DNA of 5,482 nt from Prochloron sp. SP5CPC1. Its GTDB lineage: Bacteria; Cyanobacteriota; Cyanobacteriia; Cyanobacteriales; Prochloraceae. The notes beneath the pieces were generated by a model. It made no database searches. It was not told where the DNA came from and worked only from the letters and a program-made list of their open reading frames with translations. Position 1 is the stretch's first letter; every line of letters begins with the position of its first letter. The position numbers and the translations under genes are program-made. Location of the stretch: positions 1 through 5,482 of the forward strand of contig JACONB010000094.1 in assembly GCA_014323965.1 (NCBI GenBank), read 5' to 3'. Shown here one piece after another: positions 5,423-5,482 of this stretch.

Positions 5423-5482
5423 TCCTCTCCTCTCTCCGTGCCTCTGTGCCTCTGTGTGAAACCCAAAAATGAAAGCTACACC

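Larger units (their letters stand above)
5246..5457. mobile_element. MITE-like element bounded by inverted CGCAGAG-type triple heptamers
   Basis: Left side: CGCAGAG at 5247-5253, 5255-5261 and 5264-5270, followed by an AAAGAGAAGAGAG purine tract. Right side: CTCCGTG at 5434-5440 and CTCTGTG at 5442-5448 and 5450-5456, preceded by a pyrimidine tract. The right side is the inverted counterpart of the left, with the same near-8-base period and the same purine-rich inner flank. About 163 bp lie between the heptamer sets, containing a promoter and a stem-loop but no credible gene. CGCAGAG strings are common dispersed repeats in cyanobacterial intergenic DNA. The bounded, inverted layout suggests a small non-autonomous element; no target-site duplication could be identified, so mobility is an inference. 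Confidence 0.55.
5237..5482. other. Intergenic region without a recognisable gene
   Basis: After the GH57 stop there is no open frame with coding character on either strand up to the window end. The region begins with TTAATTAA (5236-5243 including the preceding base), then holds the inverted CGCAGAG element, its promoter and stem-loop. An ATG at 5469 begins only four codons before the edge and cannot be judged. Confidence 0.7.

Noticed and set aside
5469..5482. ATG at 5469 (ATG AAA GCT ACA) as the start of a new gene.
   Set aside because: Only four codons are visible, there is no ribosome site, and it cannot be assessed from this window.

Overview
The window looks like a piece of a cyanobacterial chromosome, probably from a filamentous or bloom-forming lineage; I cannot name the genus. 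The evidence is a DUF3386 protein (a family I know from cyanobacteria), a stand-alone NifU C-terminal-domain protein, a large GH57 glycosidase of the cyanobacterial type, one HIP1 octamer (GCGATCGC), and dispersed CGCAGAG and GGGCGGG/CCCGCCC sequences of kinds common in cyanobacterial intergenic DNA. All recognisable genes are on the + strand.

Left accessory part (1-1999). Bases 1-88 form an unusually complete nested hairpin ending in TCAA, which I read as the right end of an IS200/IS605-type element whose body lies left of the window. Directly after it, with no start codon, begins the body of a Schlafen-AlbA_2/GHKL-type ATP-binding regulator (94-993). Its N-terminal half is missing, so it is best treated as a truncated gene or pseudogene. 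From its stop codon onward runs an array of 20-bp direct repeats (993-1071, plus one copy at 1118-1137) in front of a two-gene toxin-antitoxin-like operon: a DUF433 protein (antitoxin-like) and a DUF5615/PIN-like protein (toxin-like), joined by an ATGA overlap.

Right housekeeping part (2088-5236). Three closely spaced genes follow: a DUF3386 protein, a small NifU-domain Fe-S scaffold/carrier (CxxC), and a 731-residue GH57 alpha-glucan-active enzyme with all catalytic motifs present. The first two have near-perfect Shine-Dalgarno sequences. A perfect GGGCGGG/CCCGCCC hairpin lies between the NifU gene and the GH57 start. The spacing suggests co-transcription, but no functional link is evident.

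Right intergenic part (5237-5482). This has no credible gene. It holds two sets of three CGCAGAG-like heptamers in inverted orientation, enclosing about 210 bp. Inside are a near-consensus sigma-70 promoter (TTGACA, 17 bp, TATATT) and a branched stem-loop. It looks like a MITE-like element carrying its own promoter and possibly a short structured RNA.

The most unusual items are the nested hairpin that truncates the ATPase gene, the 20-bp repeat array before the toxin-antitoxin operon, and the promoter-plus-hairpin inverted-repeat element at the right end. All functional statements are from reading the sequence and remembered family features; no search was run.
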